This document shows, piece by piece, positions 18,162-25,761 of a stretch of DNA of 64,000 nucleotides; the stretch's first letter is position 1; every line of letters starts with the position of its first letter. Both the position numbers and the translations under genes were made by a program. The notes under the pieces are model-generated. The model was given only the letters and a program-made list of their open reading frames with translations, was not told the origin of the DNA and did not search any database. This DNA comes from Chryseobacterium taichungense (lineage in GTDB: Bacteria; Bacteroidota; Bacteroidia; Flavobacteriales; Weeksellaceae). The DNA is taken from contig NZ_FOBV01000009.1 of NCBI RefSeq assembly GCF_900109935.1, positions 1-64,000 on the forward strand, in the 5' to 3' direction.

Positions 18162-18881
18162 TTAAAGATCAGTTTCAGCGGGTGTTGACTGGGTATAATA
18201 AGCAAAAGCCTTTTCAAGATTTTCGAATTTTCCTTTAAATTCTCCGATCGGACAATCCTGAAGAATATTTCCTTTATGAATGAGGATTACGCGTGAACAA
18301 AGCGCTTCCACTTCCTGCATGATATGGGTGGAAAGCAATACGGTTTTTTGCTGACCAATTTCCTTTACAACATTTCTGATCTCAATAATCTGATTGGGAT
18401 CCAGACCATTCGTAGGCTCATCAAGAATCAGCAGATCCGGCTGGTGAATAATGGCCTGTGCCAAGCCTACTCTTTGTTTATATCCTTTAGAAAGCTGTCC
18501 GATTTTCTTTGTTTTTTCCGGTGTAATTCCTACCAGTTCTATTACCTCATCTACTCGCGATACCGGGATATTGTGAATATTGGCCACAAACTGCAGGTAT
18601 TCTTTTACAAACATTTCGAGATAAAGCGGATTGTTCTCCGGAAGGAAACCTATATTTTTTTTGCTTTCTATTTCGTTGTCGGTGATATTTTTACCATTGA
18701 AAATTATTTCTCCTTCGTCAATTTTTAAGGCTCCGACAATAGATTTCATTAAGGTAGATTTTCCGGCACCATTAGGCCCCAGAAGCCCGATGATTTCATT
18801 TTTGTCGATCGATATATTGATGTTGTTCAGTGCTGTCTGCTCACCGAATTTTTTGGTTAAATTGTTTATTTGAAGAGACAT
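18162..18881 (-). CDS. gldA: GldA-like ABC transporter ATP-binding protein
   Basis: 239 residues from the ATG at 18881 (MSLQINNLTKKFGEQTALNN). A longer frame from 18926 would read through the terminator of the upstream gene (18921-18940), so it is rejected. Walker A is GPNGAGKST, the ABC signature is LSKGYKQR, Walker B is LLILDEPTNGLDPNQ, and the switch His is in LLSTHIM. The sequence pattern IGFLPENNPLYLEMFVKEYLQF ... RVILIHKGNIL is very close to GldA, the ATPase of the GldA-GldF-GldG gliding-motility transporter. gldF and gldG are not adjacent, as is often seen. Other ABC exporter ATPases remain a possibility. Confidence 0.8.
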   Translation of the reverse strand: MSLQINNLTKKFGEQTALNNINISIDKNEIIGLLGPNGAGKSTLMKSIVGALKIDEGEIIFNGKNITDNEIESKKNIGFLPENNPLYLEMFVKEYLQFVANIHNIPVSRVDEVIELVGITPEKTKKIGQLSKGYKQRVGLAQAIIHQPDLLILDEPTNGLDPNQIIEIRNVVKEIGQQKTVLLSTHIMQEVEALCSRVILIHKGNILQDCPIGEFKGKFENLEKAFAYYTQSTPAETDL

Positions 18882-18920
18882 AATAAATAATGATCTTTTT
18901 GCAAAAATAAAAATAAAAAA

Positions 18921-18940
18921 GCTCATTCCGTAGAATGAGC
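18921..18940 (-). terminator. intrinsic terminator of the 176-aa secreted protein gene
   Basis: GCTCATTCCG and TAGAATGAGC (18921-18940) form a GCTCATTC/GAATGAGC stem. On the minus strand it is followed by TTTTTTATTTTT. It lies between the stop at 18965 and the gldA start at 18881. Confidence 0.85.
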
Positions 18941-18964
18941 CTGGTTAATATTTCTATAAATTGA

Positions 18965-19495
18965 TTATTTCTTCGCTTTTTTTTCTGGATGAGAATTCTT
19001 TGCTGATGCATTCGCATTAGTTGCGGGATCAGGTTTTTCATACTGCGATGATTTTCCGTTGAGTTTTCCGAATATTTTGTCAACCTGCTTTTTGTTCAGA
19101 AACTGAGATTTACCAACATATTTTCTGTTTTTGTTGATATACTGAATAAACTGTACGGTAGGCTGCCCGAAGTTCTTCTCAAAATGAAGTTCAACAATAT
19201 CATTAGGAAGTTCCAGCACGATATTGCTTACTGGCAAATCTATAAATCCATTGATGATCAGTTCGTATAATCCTGATACGTCTTTATTGAGGTTTTGAAA
19301 AGAGAATGAGCGGAAAGTATTCAGATTAGCTGTATTCAGGTCCTGATAGTTTATGGTAAATTTATCATCTTTCTTATATAAACCTACGGAATTATCTTTA
19401 CCAATTTCCACAACACTTTCGTTTTTCAGCACTTTAATTTGTGAGAAAGCCGAAATACCTAACAAACATGTAAATAGTAGAATTATTTTTCTCAT
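18965..19495 (-). CDS. exported protein of unknown function with charged C terminus
   Basis: 176 residues with a signal peptide (MRKIILLFTCLLGISAFSQ). The mature part is a beta-rich domain (VVEIGKDNSVGLYKKDDKF ... DIVELHFEKNFGQPTVQF) followed by a low-complexity, Lys/Asn/Ala/Pro-rich tail (DPATNANASAKNSHPEKKAK). No known catalytic motif is visible. It is probably periplasmic or surface-exposed. A terminator follows directly, so it is a single-gene unit. Confidence 0.7.
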   Translation of the reverse strand: MRKIILLFTCLLGISAFSQIKVLKNESVVEIGKDNSVGLYKKDDKFTINYQDLNTANLNTFRSFSFQNLNKDVSGLYELIINGFIDLPVSNIVLELPNDIVELHFEKNFGQPTVQFIQYINKNRKYVGKSQFLNKKQVDKIFGKLNGKSSQYEKPDPATNANASAKNSHPEKKAKK

Positions 19496-20165
19496 AAGGT
19501 GATTGTATGCTTTTATAAGTTTGGTTGTCTGTAAAAGTACAAACGAAAAAACAATTTTTTATATTTCCTCTGAGCAAATGTAAAAAAAAAAATCCACTTC
19601 AATTTTGAGATTCAATTATACTATTTATTTAATACATATATATAGTATGATGTTTATTAAATATAATTTGTTTACAGACTGTTTTTTTTGGTGAATAAAG
19701 GTTTTGGTTTTCCGAAAACTGTAAATTTTCTAAGTTTAAAATTAACAAATGTTAATAATATTATATGTAATATTCATTTAACAACTGTTAATCTTTTTCA
19801 GACTGATTAAAATCTCTAATGTGTATTTTTTTAATTTTTATTTACAATTCAAGAAATAATAATCTTCAAAAAACATGTATTGTAGTTGAATTTTAATATT
19901 AAAAGAAGAATTAAATTTAAATAATATAGAATTAATATGCTACACATAACAAATGATATAAACCGCTGATCTGTAAGGTAGTTTAGGTACCATATTTTTA
20001 AAATTTTTCGCTGTTTAATATCGTTCTTAAGCCTCTCAAATGCCTCTCAAATCGATAAATGGTATAATAATTGAATAATGATGAGCACAAGCTGAAACTT
20101 AAGAATAAAACGAATTTAGGTTTATTTTTTACAGCTTTTCTTAAAGAAACATTAAAAAAAATAAT
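19496..20165. other. 670-bp very AT-rich intergenic region
   Basis: No ORF, RNA gene or terminator is recognised. The only structure seen is a perfect tandem duplication of GCCTCTCAAAT at 20031-20041 and 20042-20052, about 115 bp before the OmpA-family gene. The region must contain divergent promoters for 18965-19495 and 20166-21629, but I could not identify them with confidence. Confidence 0.5.
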
Positions 20166-21629
20166 ATGAAATCAAAACTATCAATCTTATCGTTGGCAAT
20201 CGCATTACCCACATGCCTTTTTGCCCAGGATTCGCTTCAGGTAATGAATAATACGCAATATCCGAATACTTTTTCTTCGGGATCTGCTGATGTACAACCG
20301 TTCACAAACTCTTCAAAAAGATTCAATGACTGGTCAATTTCATTTGGGGCAGGTGTTCCATTAATGCAAAGTGCAGACTTGGTATCTATTAAAACAAGCA
20401 AGGGAAGTGGTAAAGATTTGTTTGGATACTCTGCGTATGTAAGTGTTGATAAAGCAATTACTCATGCATTCGGTTTAAAATTGCAATATGACCGTGGTGA
20501 AACTAGACAAGGATATTTCAACACAAAAGATGCTGCACCGGCAAATGCAGCTGCTAATATGCAGTACGGAGCAAGAACGCAATACGATGCGATCTCTATT
20601 TTGGGAGATATTAATTTCTCGAACTTACTAAGAAGAGTTGATAATAAGTCACCATTCAGATGGGCATTGCATGGTTATGCGGGTATTGGTACTTTGGCAT
20701 ACAGAGCTTATCTTAAAGATGAGACGGGGCAAAGAATGACGAAAGAGGTTAAACCATTTAAGTTCGGATCTTTGTTCGGGCAGGCAGGAGCCGGTTTGAA
20801 ATATAAGATCAGCAACCGATTAGATCTTGAAGGAAGAGTAATGTATGTAGTAACTACAGATGATACATTTGATGGTGGTGGTAATCAATATAGCGCTATT
20901 AACAGAAAAAATAATAAGAGCTCAGATAACTTCATCAACACAACTTTAGGTCTTACTGTAAACTTAGGGAAGCATGAGTCTCACCTAATGTGGCATGATC
21001 CTTTGCAGGAAGCTTACTATAAAATAAATGTACTTGAATCTAAAATCACTGATCTTGTTGTTTGTAAAAACGGAGATGCCGATAATGACGGAGTTTGCGA
21101 CGATTGGGACAGACAGCTTGATACTCCTGCAGGTGCAAGAGTTGACGGTTCTGGCGTAGCATTAGATGTAGATTTAGATGGAGTAATCGATCTTTACGAT
21201 AAATGTGTAACGGTTCCTGGAAGCGTTGAAAATAATGGATGTCCTGACCAAACTCAGGGACAGGGAGCTGTAGCTGAGACTGAAACTAAATTAGAAGGAA
21301 TCGAGTTTGATCTTAATTCAGACAGAATTTTACCTTCAAACACGCCGATTTTGAATAATGCAGTGAGCTATATCAACTCTTCAGATGGTTCTTATACTGT
21401 TGTAGGTGCTACGGATACTAGAGGAACTGAAGCTTACAACCAGAGATTATCTGAGAAAAGAGCAAATAATGTAAAAAATTATCTTATTCAGAACGGAGTA
21501 CAGTCTGGTAAACTTGATGCTCAGGGTAACGGAAAAAAAGATCTTAAATATCCTGAATGTGACCCGGCTTCAAAATGTCCTGAATGGAAAAACAGAGCTA
21601 ATAGAAGAGTATATTTTAAAGCAAAATAA
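20166..21629 (+). CDS. OmpA-family outer-membrane protein with TSP3-like calcium repeats
   Basis: 487 residues. A signal peptide (ending CLFAQD) precedes an N-terminal beta-barrel of about 260 residues (alternating aromatic strands, for example WSISFGAGVPLM and FGLKLQYDRGETRQGYF). A linker of thrombospondin-type-3-like calcium motifs follows (DADNDGVCDDWDRQ, DVDLDGVIDLYDKC; residues ~302-348). The C-terminal OmpA peptidoglycan-binding domain has VGATDTRGTEAYNQRLSEKR and NRRVYF. It would tether the outer membrane to peptidoglycan. It ends in a strong terminator, so it is monocistronic. Confidence 0.9.
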   Translation: MKSKLSILSLAIALPTCLFAQDSLQVMNNTQYPNTFSSGSADVQPFTNSSKRFNDWSISFGAGVPLMQSADLVSIKTSKGSGKDLFGYSAYVSVDKAITHAFGLKLQYDRGETRQGYFNTKDAAPANAAANMQYGARTQYDAISILGDINFSNLLRRVDNKSPFRWALHGYAGIGTLAYRAYLKDETGQRMTKEVKPFKFGSLFGQAGAGLKYKISNRLDLEGRVMYVVTTDDTFDGGGNQYSAINRKNNKSSDNFINTTLGLTVNLGKHESHLMWHDPLQEAYYKINVLESKITDLVVCKNGDADNDGVCDDWDRQLDTPAGARVDGSGVALDVDLDGVIDLYDKCVTVPGSVENNGCPDQTQGQGAVAETETKLEGIEFDLNSDRILPSNTPILNNAVSYINSSDGSYTVVGATDTRGTEAYNQRLSEKRANNVKNYLIQNGVQSGKLDAQGNGKKDLKYPECDPASKCPEWKNRANRRVYFKAK

Positions 21630-21654
21630 ATAATAAATAACTTCTAAAGTAAGA

Positions 21655-21676
21655 GGCTGCCATATTAATGGCAGTC
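21655..21676 (+). terminator. intrinsic terminator of the OmpA-family gene
   Basis: GGCTGCCAT (21655-21663) and ATGGCAGTC (21668-21676) form a stem with a 4-nt loop followed by a run of seven T. Confidence 0.9.
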
Positions 21677-21689
21677 TTTTTTTATTTCT

Positions 21690-21786
21690 TGTCCCGTCCT
21701 AAAATAAGTTGACAGAAAATAGACTTATAATGGAAAACGAAGAAAAACAAAAGAAAAGCGAGTACAACCAATTTATCTATAAGTGA
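21690..21786 (+). mobile_element. remnant of an insertion-sequence left end
   Basis: The stretch GTCCCGTCCTAAAATAAGTT plus GACAG resembles the end of flavobacterial IS3-like elements. It is followed 15-20 bp later by an ATG (21730) opening a truncated frame MENEEKQKKSEYNQFIYK and a stop, which looks like the first residues of an orfA transposase. The rest of the element is gone. Assignment is by pattern memory only. Confidence 0.4.
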
Positions 21787-21841
21787 AATTGCTTATGAAC
21801 TGGGTTTTGAACACTTCCAGTCATTCAGTAAACTATGTTAA
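21761..21841 (+). pseudogene. fragment of an AraC-family HTH domain
   Basis: This frame reads STTNLSISEIAYELGFEHFQ and SFSKLC then stop. That is the second helix-turn-helix of AraC regulators (usual form SEIAYELGFEHPQSFSKLFK). No upstream or downstream continuation remains. It overlaps the IS-like remnant in another frame, so the locus is a deletion scar. Confidence 0.6.
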
Positions 21842-21964
21842 ATCTGAAAATCAGCCCATTGTCAGCCGCTTAAAGGTTAGTATATTTAAAGAATGGCTTG
21901 AAGGAGGAAAGTGATATATGAATATTTTAACTAATATTGATGTTTTATAGATTATTATTAAAAA

Positions 21965-22723
21965 ATGACAGCGAAACAATCATTACAATTTCATTTGATA
22001 GAACCTCATCATCAGATTGCTGATTTTGTATATTGTTTTTCCTCTTTCAGTAATATGTCGACAATAGAGGAAGGAATCATTATCCCAAACGGCAAGATAG
22101 ATCTTATTCTGTCTTTAAATGAAAATGGAGCTTTTCATATTACCCTTTTAGGATTGGAAACACAGCCCAAAATTGCACCCAAGCAGCCCATATCAAAATT
22201 TTTCTCCGTCAGCTTTCATCCTCTCGCTGTTGAATACATTCTTAAAATGCCTGTGGCAAAACTGCTCAATACCGGCAGGATATTACCCGATAATTTCTGG
22301 GATTTCACTGTTGATGATCTTACTGATTTTGAAGCCTTTTGCCTAAAGGTTACCGATAAGGTAATCTCTCTTCTTCCCGATGCTGTTGATCAGCGTAAAC
22401 GGAATTTATTTAATCAAATCATAGTGGCTGATGGAGATGTTAAAGTTAACGAACTCGCCGCCAACATAGGATGGAGTCCCCGCCAGATCAACCAATATTT
22501 TAACCGGCAGTTGGGTGTTTCATTAAAATCCTATTGCAATATTTTACGATTTCAGGCTTCACTGCAACATATCTGGGAGGGAAATCTTTATCCACAACTG
22601 AACTATACCGATCAATCGCATTTCATTAAAGAGGTTAAAAAGCTTTCCGGTGTTTCCCCAAAAGAGCTGAATAAAAATGAGAACAGCCGATTTTTACAAT
22701 TTTTGGTGTACGGTAAGAAATAG
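21965..22723 (+). CDS. AraC-family transcriptional regulator
   Basis: 252 residues. The N-terminal half (FHLIEPHHQIADFVYCFSSF ... IIPNGKIDLILSL ... FFSVSFHPLAVEYIL) matches the DUF6597-type sensor found in AraC regulators. The C-terminal half holds two helix-turn-helix units (VNELAANIGWSPRQINQYFN; YTDQSHFIKEVKKLSGVSPKEL). It starts 24 bp upstream of the monooxygenase gene on the same strand, and the pair is probably an operon in which this protein responds to a small molecule handled by the enzyme. An AraC remnant lies just upstream, so a related regulator was probably lost or replaced here. Confidence 0.85.
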   Translation: MTAKQSLQFHLIEPHHQIADFVYCFSSFSNMSTIEEGIIIPNGKIDLILSLNENGAFHITLLGLETQPKIAPKQPISKFFSVSFHPLAVEYILKMPVAKLLNTGRILPDNFWDFTVDDLTDFEAFCLKVTDKVISLLPDAVDQRKRNLFNQIIVADGDVKVNELAANIGWSPRQINQYFNRQLGVSLKSYCNILRFQASLQHIWEGNLYPQLNYTDQSHFIKEVKKLSGVSPKELNKNENSRFLQFLVYGKK

Positions 22724-22747
22724 CTTTGCAGTATATAAAATTCAATT

Positions 22748-23908
22748 ATGCTGTTAGAAAACAAAAGCGTAGCGATAATTGGCGGAGGTCCCGGTGGTCT
22801 TACATTAGCCAAATTGCTACAACAGAAAAACATCAATGTCAAGGTTTATGAACGGGATTTTGATGAAAATGCCAGAGTGCAGGGTTCACCACTTGACCTT
22901 CATTATGATTCTGGTCTGGCTGCCTTACGTGAAGCCAATTTGCTGGACGAGTTTAAGAAAAACTTTCTTCCCGGAGCAGATCGTGAAAAAATCATGAATG
23001 AAAAGGCTGAAATTTTTTTTAGTGATCATGGTCATAAGCTGGAAGAAGATTTTAATAACATATATTTCCGTCCTGAGATCGACCGTGGTGTACTACGAAA
23101 GATATTATTGCAGTCATTAGAACCGGAAACTGTTATATGGAACAGTCATTTTCTTTCAATGGAATCACAAAACGCCGGTTGGCTTTTACATTTTAAAGAT
23201 CAACCATCCGTATATGCAGATCTTGTGATTGGCGCAGACGGAGCAAACAGTAAAATTCGTCCGTACGTCACAGAAATTAGGCCTTTTTATACCGGAATTA
23301 TGATGCTTGAAGGCAATATTCCCAATGCTTCTCAAACTGCTCCCGGTATCAATGCGCTGCTGGAAGGTGGTAAAATCATGGCTTTCGGAAACAATCAAAA
23401 TCTGCTGATGGGTCAGAAGGCAAATTGGGAAATAGGTTTTTATGCGAGCTTCCGTGCTCCGGAAGACTGGAAAACACAGAACGGTATCATCCATTATAAT
23501 AATGATGAGGTATTCCGATGGTTTAAAGATTCTTACGGTGACTGGAGCAACATTTGGGATGAGCTTTTTATAGCGACCGTACCTCCTTTTATACCCAGAC
23601 CTATTTACTGTATACCACTGGATCAGTATTGGGAATCTCAATCTAATGTAACCATCATTGGGGATGCTGCCCATGTCATGCCGCCATTTGCGGGAGAAGG
23701 AGTTAACATGGCCATGCTGGATGCATTGGAATTAAGCCGCAATCTGCTTTCTGACAATTTTACAGATATCCTTCAGGCTATCATTGGCTATGAAGAATCT
23801 ATGCGTAAAAGGGCATCGTTGATCGCAGGTGAATCTCTGGCCAATGGGGAGTTTATGCATTCGGAAAATGCGTTGCAGTCGATGGTCAAAATGTTCGAAA
23901 GGCATTAA
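22748..23908 (+). CDS. TetX-like FAD-dependent monooxygenase
   Basis: 386 residues. It has an N-terminal FAD fold (VAIIGGGPGGLTLAKLLQQ), YERDFDENARVQGSPLDLH, the ADLVIGADGANSKIR motif and the second FAD motif TIIGDAAHVMPPFAGEGVN. The order and spacing follow the tetracycline monooxygenase TetX closely over the whole length. From recalled TetX numbering, residues lining the tetracycline pocket appear changed: Gln192 to Glu (MMLEGN), Arg213 to Lys (GGKIMAF) and His234 to Glu (NWEIGFY). It may therefore hydroxylate another aromatic or polyketide substrate. A convergent terminator closes the unit. Confidence 0.85.
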   Translation: MLLENKSVAIIGGGPGGLTLAKLLQQKNINVKVYERDFDENARVQGSPLDLHYDSGLAALREANLLDEFKKNFLPGADREKIMNEKAEIFFSDHGHKLEEDFNNIYFRPEIDRGVLRKILLQSLEPETVIWNSHFLSMESQNAGWLLHFKDQPSVYADLVIGADGANSKIRPYVTEIRPFYTGIMMLEGNIPNASQTAPGINALLEGGKIMAFGNNQNLLMGQKANWEIGFYASFRAPEDWKTQNGIIHYNNDEVFRWFKDSYGDWSNIWDELFIATVPPFIPRPIYCIPLDQYWESQSNVTIIGDAAHVMPPFAGEGVNMAMLDALELSRNLLSDNFTDILQAIIGYEESMRKRASLIAGESLANGEFMHSENALQSMVKMFERH

Positions 23909-23937
23909 AAGGCCGTTCAGCAGCTATCTTTAAAATA

Positions 23938-23964
23938 AACAACCTCTCACTAAGAGAGGTTGTT
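23938..23964. terminator. bidirectional terminator between monooxygenase and SusD genes
   Basis: AACAACCTCTC (23938-23948), loop ACTAA, GAGAGGTTGTT (23954-23964), followed by TTTATA on the plus strand and preceded by A-rich DNA. Confidence 0.85.
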
Positions 23965-24001
23965 TTTATAATTCAAAATAAATTGTATCAATGTTTAAAT
24001 A

Positions 24002-25738
24002 TTAATACCCCTGATTCTGTACCAGGTAGCCCGGAACACTGGAAGCACCGTCAATAGCCGTCTGAGGAATCGGGAAAAGTCTTTTTCTTACATCTGTATT
24101 GGTTTTTGACGTGTATGTGTCTTCATAATGTCCAAAACGGATCATATCGGTTCTTCTCGAATATTCCCAGTAAAACTCAAAACCTCTTTCCCGGTAAAGG
24201 GTATTTAAATTAATACTGGTCAATGCAGGAGGCGTAACTGAAGGTCTGGCAGTTCTTGATGCTCTTACAAAATTTACGTCTGATAATGCAGCCGCGGCAT
24301 TTCCTTTTCTTAGCTGCGCTTCGGCTCTCATTAAATAAATATCGGCCAAACGTAAAAGAACGATATCTGCGTTTCCTCTGTTTCTTCCCGTATCCGAAGT
24401 TCTGCTGAACTGATATTTTGAAACCCTGTATCCGTCGGCATAATCTTTATGGGTAGGATCTTCCAGGTCTACTTCCAATACGTGGTTTACGTAGTTTGTA
24501 AATCCGTTTCTCTGCTCGATCATCGGATAGATTTTGTATTGTCCGTTCAGGGTCTGGAAAGGCTGTCCGTTCGCAGAATTTCTCAGCCCCCACTGAATTC
24601 CTCTCTGGATTCCTCTGTTGATTTCATACGTAGGGCCATCAACAAGGAAATAGTGATTGGCATCGTTGGCAGGGGTAATACCTGTTAGATCTTTTAAATT
24701 CTGAGGAACAGTGAAATTTTCTTTATAAAATCTGGCATCTGCCTGTGCCGGATCTGTGCTTCCGTAAGCCTGTACCCAGGTCTGGTAGAAATCAGGAGTA
24801 ATGGCAGGCCCATCTGTTCCGTTTGCTTTTGGAAATGCAGCCAATGGATACTGACTTCCGGACAGCGACCAATATCCCAATCGGTTATGAGACGTGTTCA
24901 GATCCTGACGCTGATCAATGGCAAAGATCAGTTCTTTGTTAGTGTGATTGTTATCATCAAAAATGGCAAAATATTCCGGAGAGAGCACATATAATCCTGA
25001 GTTGATCACCTTATTGGTATATTCAATAACTTTATCCATATCAGCGGTAGAGAAAGTAGGTGTTCCATACGGATCTCTATATACTGCTGCATTAAGGTAA
25101 AGCTGTGCTAAAAATCCATTCACAGCAGCCTGTGATATTCTTCCTGGCCCGTGAGTATTATCAAGATCATTGACTACAGCAAGAAATTCACTTTCGATAT
25201 AAGAAATGGCTTCCTGTCGTCTCAAAATCTGGGAATTCTGACCGACAGAATCTTTTTTAAAGGCAACTCCCCAATAGTCTAAAACCAGCATATTATAGTA
25301 CGCTCTCAAAGCCCGCATTTCGGAAAGTGCCTTTGCCGCATTTGAGTCTGTGGCGGCAAGTGGCTGTAGCTTTTCAATCGCCGTTATGGTTCTTGAAATC
25401 ATTAATCTGAAAGCATCCCACGTCTGCTGAACAACCACATTAGTCGTCGTCATGGTGTGCTGATGAAGCTCAATATATTTTCCGCCGTCATACCAGTCGT
25501 TTCCACTTCCTCTCGGAGGCAAAATAGCCTCATCGGTACTGATCAGCTGCATACCATAGTTTTTAGTATGGGTAAATGCATCCGGAAGCGGGCCATACGC
25601 AGGGGCAACAAAAGACTCTACGATATTATTGGATTGTGCATCAAGTGATTCATCGATTACCTGCTCATCAAGATTTGTACATCCTACCGCAACCAATGCG
25701 CTTAGACTTAATACGGAAATTAAAATTTTATTTTTCAT
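24002..25738 (-). CDS. SusD/RagB-family outer-membrane lipoprotein
   Basis: 578 residues. Lipobox VAVGC with Cys20. The TPR-like helical scaffold and the family C terminus are visible: LRLADIYLMRAEAQLRKGN (around residue 465) and ERGFEFYWEYSRRTDMIRFG (around 525). It forms the substrate-capturing lid of a SusC transporter, whose gene is directly upstream (23-bp gap) in the same operon. The neighbouring divergent phosphatases suggest the ligand is a phosphorylated compound rather than a glycan, since no glycoside hydrolase is in this operon. Confidence 0.92.
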   Translation of the reverse strand: MKNKILISVLSLSALVAVGCTNLDEQVIDESLDAQSNNIVESFVAPAYGPLPDAFTHTKNYGMQLISTDEAILPPRGSGNDWYDGGKYIELHQHTMTTTNVVVQQTWDAFRLMISRTITAIEKLQPLAATDSNAAKALSEMRALRAYYNMLVLDYWGVAFKKDSVGQNSQILRRQEAISYIESEFLAVVNDLDNTHGPGRISQAAVNGFLAQLYLNAAVYRDPYGTPTFSTADMDKVIEYTNKVINSGLYVLSPEYFAIFDDNNHTNKELIFAIDQRQDLNTSHNRLGYWSLSGSQYPLAAFPKANGTDGPAITPDFYQTWVQAYGSTDPAQADARFYKENFTVPQNLKDLTGITPANDANHYFLVDGPTYEINRGIQRGIQWGLRNSANGQPFQTLNGQYKIYPMIEQRNGFTNYVNHVLEVDLEDPTHKDYADGYRVSKYQFSRTSDTGRNRGNADIVLLRLADIYLMRAEAQLRKGNAAAALSDVNFVRASRTARPSVTPPALTSINLNTLYRERGFEFYWEYSRRTDMIRFGHYEDTYTSKTNTDVRKRLFPIPQTAIDGASSVPGYLVQNQGY

Positions 25739-25761
25739 TGTTTTCTTTTTAAATAATTAAA

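Noticed and set aside
18882..18926. Longer GldA start
   Set aside because: It would be translated through the terminator of the upstream gene; MSLQINNLTKKFGE at 18881 is the normal ABC start.
22748..23908. Calling the monooxygenase a tetracycline resistance gene
   Set aside because: Key pocket residues seem different and there is no other resistance context; only the flavin monooxygenase family is supported.
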